A stretch of 64,000 bases of DNA, from assembly GCA_028869255.1 (NCBI GenBank), contig CP110972.1, positions 1,927,001 through 1,991,000 of the forward strand, in the 5' to 3' direction. The notes beneath the pieces are model-generated. The model was not told the DNA's origin. It saw nothing but the letters and a program-made list of their open reading frames with translations, and ran no database searches. This stretch comes from Pseudomonas poae. Lineage in GTDB: Bacteria > Pseudomonadota > Gammaproteobacteria > Pseudomonadales > Pseudomonadaceae. The position numbers and the translations under genes were made by a program. This document shows, piece after piece, positions 63,335-64,000 of this stretch (within the stretch, counting starts at the first letter, position 1; every line of letters begins with the position of its first letter).

Positions 63335-64000
63335 TCATGGCATCTGCGGCCGTTCCTGAGGGCGCAGGTCAAACACCAGCACCTCGGCATCCTCGCCCTG
63401 GCTCAGGCGAATCTGGCGCTCATCCCGCACCCGGGCGCCGTCACCTTCCTGCAAGCGCTGGCCGTTGATTTCAACGCTGCCCCTGGCCACGTGGATGTAC
63501 ACATGGCGGTCCGGCGGCAGGTCCAGGCTCGCGGCCTCGTCCCCGTTGAACAGCCCGGCATACACTCGCGCATCCTGGCGCACGCTCAGGGAACCGTCGG
63601 TGCCGTCCGGCGAGATGATCAACTGCAGGCGCCCACGTTTCTGCGCTTCGCTGAAGTGCTCTTGCTGGTAGCGCGGTTCGGCACCGGCCACGGCGGGCAC
63701 GATCCAGATTTGCAGGAAGTGCACGCCCAGGCGTTGGCTGTGGTTGAACTCGCTGTGGGCCACGCCACTGCCGGCGCTCATCAGTTGCACGTCGCCCGGG
63801 CGAATCACCGAGCCGGTGCCCAGGGTGTCCTTGTGTTCCAGGGCGCCTTCAAGCACATAGGAGAAAATCTCCATGTCGCGGTGCGGGTGCTGGCCGAAGC
63901 CTTTACCGGCGGCGACGCGGTCATCGTTGATCACCAGCAGGTCGGAAAAGCCCTGTTCGTCGGGGTTCCAGTAGTTGGCGAACGAGAAGGTGTGGAACGA
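63335..64000 (-). CDS. Pirin family protein (5' end outside window)
   Basis: At least 222 codons, open to the window edge. The metal-binding cupin motif reads GFGQHPHRDMEIFSYVLEGA with its His pair, then VAHSEFNHSQ and the Glu-containing second cupin part; the C-terminal half includes HVYIHVARGSVEINGQ. It belongs to the bicupin pirins of the YhhW type, some of which act as quercetin 2,3-dioxygenases; others are transcription cofactors. The first residues visible (SFHTFSFANYWNPD) are near the usual start, so few residues are missing. Confidence 0.92.
   Translation of the reverse strand, partial: SFHTFSFANYWNPDEQGFSDLLVINDDRVAAGKGFGQHPHRDMEIFSYVLEGALEHKDTLGTGSVIRPGDVQLMSAGSGVAHSEFNHSQRLGVHFLQIWIVPAVAGAEPRYQQEHFSEAQKRGRLQLIISPDGTDGSLSVRQDARVYAGLFNGDEAASLDLPPDRHVYIHVARGSVEINGQRLQEGDGARVRDERQIRLSQGEDAEVLVFDLRPQERPQMP

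Overview
The window looks like a chromosome segment of a Pseudomonas fluorescens-group bacterium. It is GC-rich, and eight paired or single REP palindromes of the typical Pseudomonas type (core GTGGGAGCNGGCTTGC) sit in intergenic gaps. Many products (PA2602-type thiol dioxygenase, asf-type sulfonate genes, WcaI/YjbH-type exopolysaccharide genes) have the form I associate with that genus. No rRNA, tRNA, CRISPR array, prophage or transposase was seen. Species assignment is inference.

Layout. (a) 1-12.8 kb: mixed metabolic and regulatory genes. These are a PfpI-type protein (cut by the window start), a DeoR regulator divergent from an L-lactate/2-hydroxy-acid oxidase, an alpha/beta hydrolase, an SDR enzyme, a frameshifted Nudix gene, a membrane-anchored ABM protein with an amidohydrolase and a YcaC-type hydrolase, LysR and AraC regulators, and a membrane protein with a degenerate GGDEF motif. 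(b) 13.0-19.6 kb: a phytate-acquisition locus. A Pho-box-like promoter precedes a TonB-dependent receptor, a two-domain beta-propeller phytase and a private TolQ/ExbB-TolR/ExbD-TonB energiser. (c) 19.7-37.8 kb: a large organosulfur locus. It holds an asfABC-like flavoprotein/ferredoxin/binding-protein set behind its own TonB receptor, two flavin-dependent monooxygenases, an acyl-CoA-dehydrogenase-like flavoprotein, a TauD-type dioxygenase, a 3-mercaptopropionate-type thiol dioxygenase fused by overlap to a four-domain rhodanese, a LysR regulator, a class II aldolase-like protein, and ABC permease and ATPase genes. Two shared non-coding motifs tie the operons together: an AT-rich 19-25 bp motif at four promoters and a GC-rich leader element 28-41 nt before three start codons. 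(d) 37.9-62.3 kb: an exopolysaccharide locus combining a colanic-acid-like gene set (LMW phosphatase, Wzc kinase, Wzx, Wzy, pyruvyl transferase, WcaF-like, gmd, fcl, wcaI, gmm, manC, wcaJ) with a yjbEFGH/gfc-type secretion set. It is followed by three regulators with degenerate receiver and EAL domains. (e) 62.4-64 kb: a secreted protein made of eight 13-residue repeats, and a pirin cut by the window end.

Three genes (Nudix near 6.05 kb, wcaI near 50.45 kb, yjbH near 58.29 kb) are broken by one-base frameshifts, each at a run of exactly five G. This may be biological, but consensus errors in the assembly are a serious alternative. The best candidates for new biology are the sulfur locus with its two shared motifs, the self-contained phytate Ton system, and the pseudo-signalling trio beside the exopolysaccharide genes.
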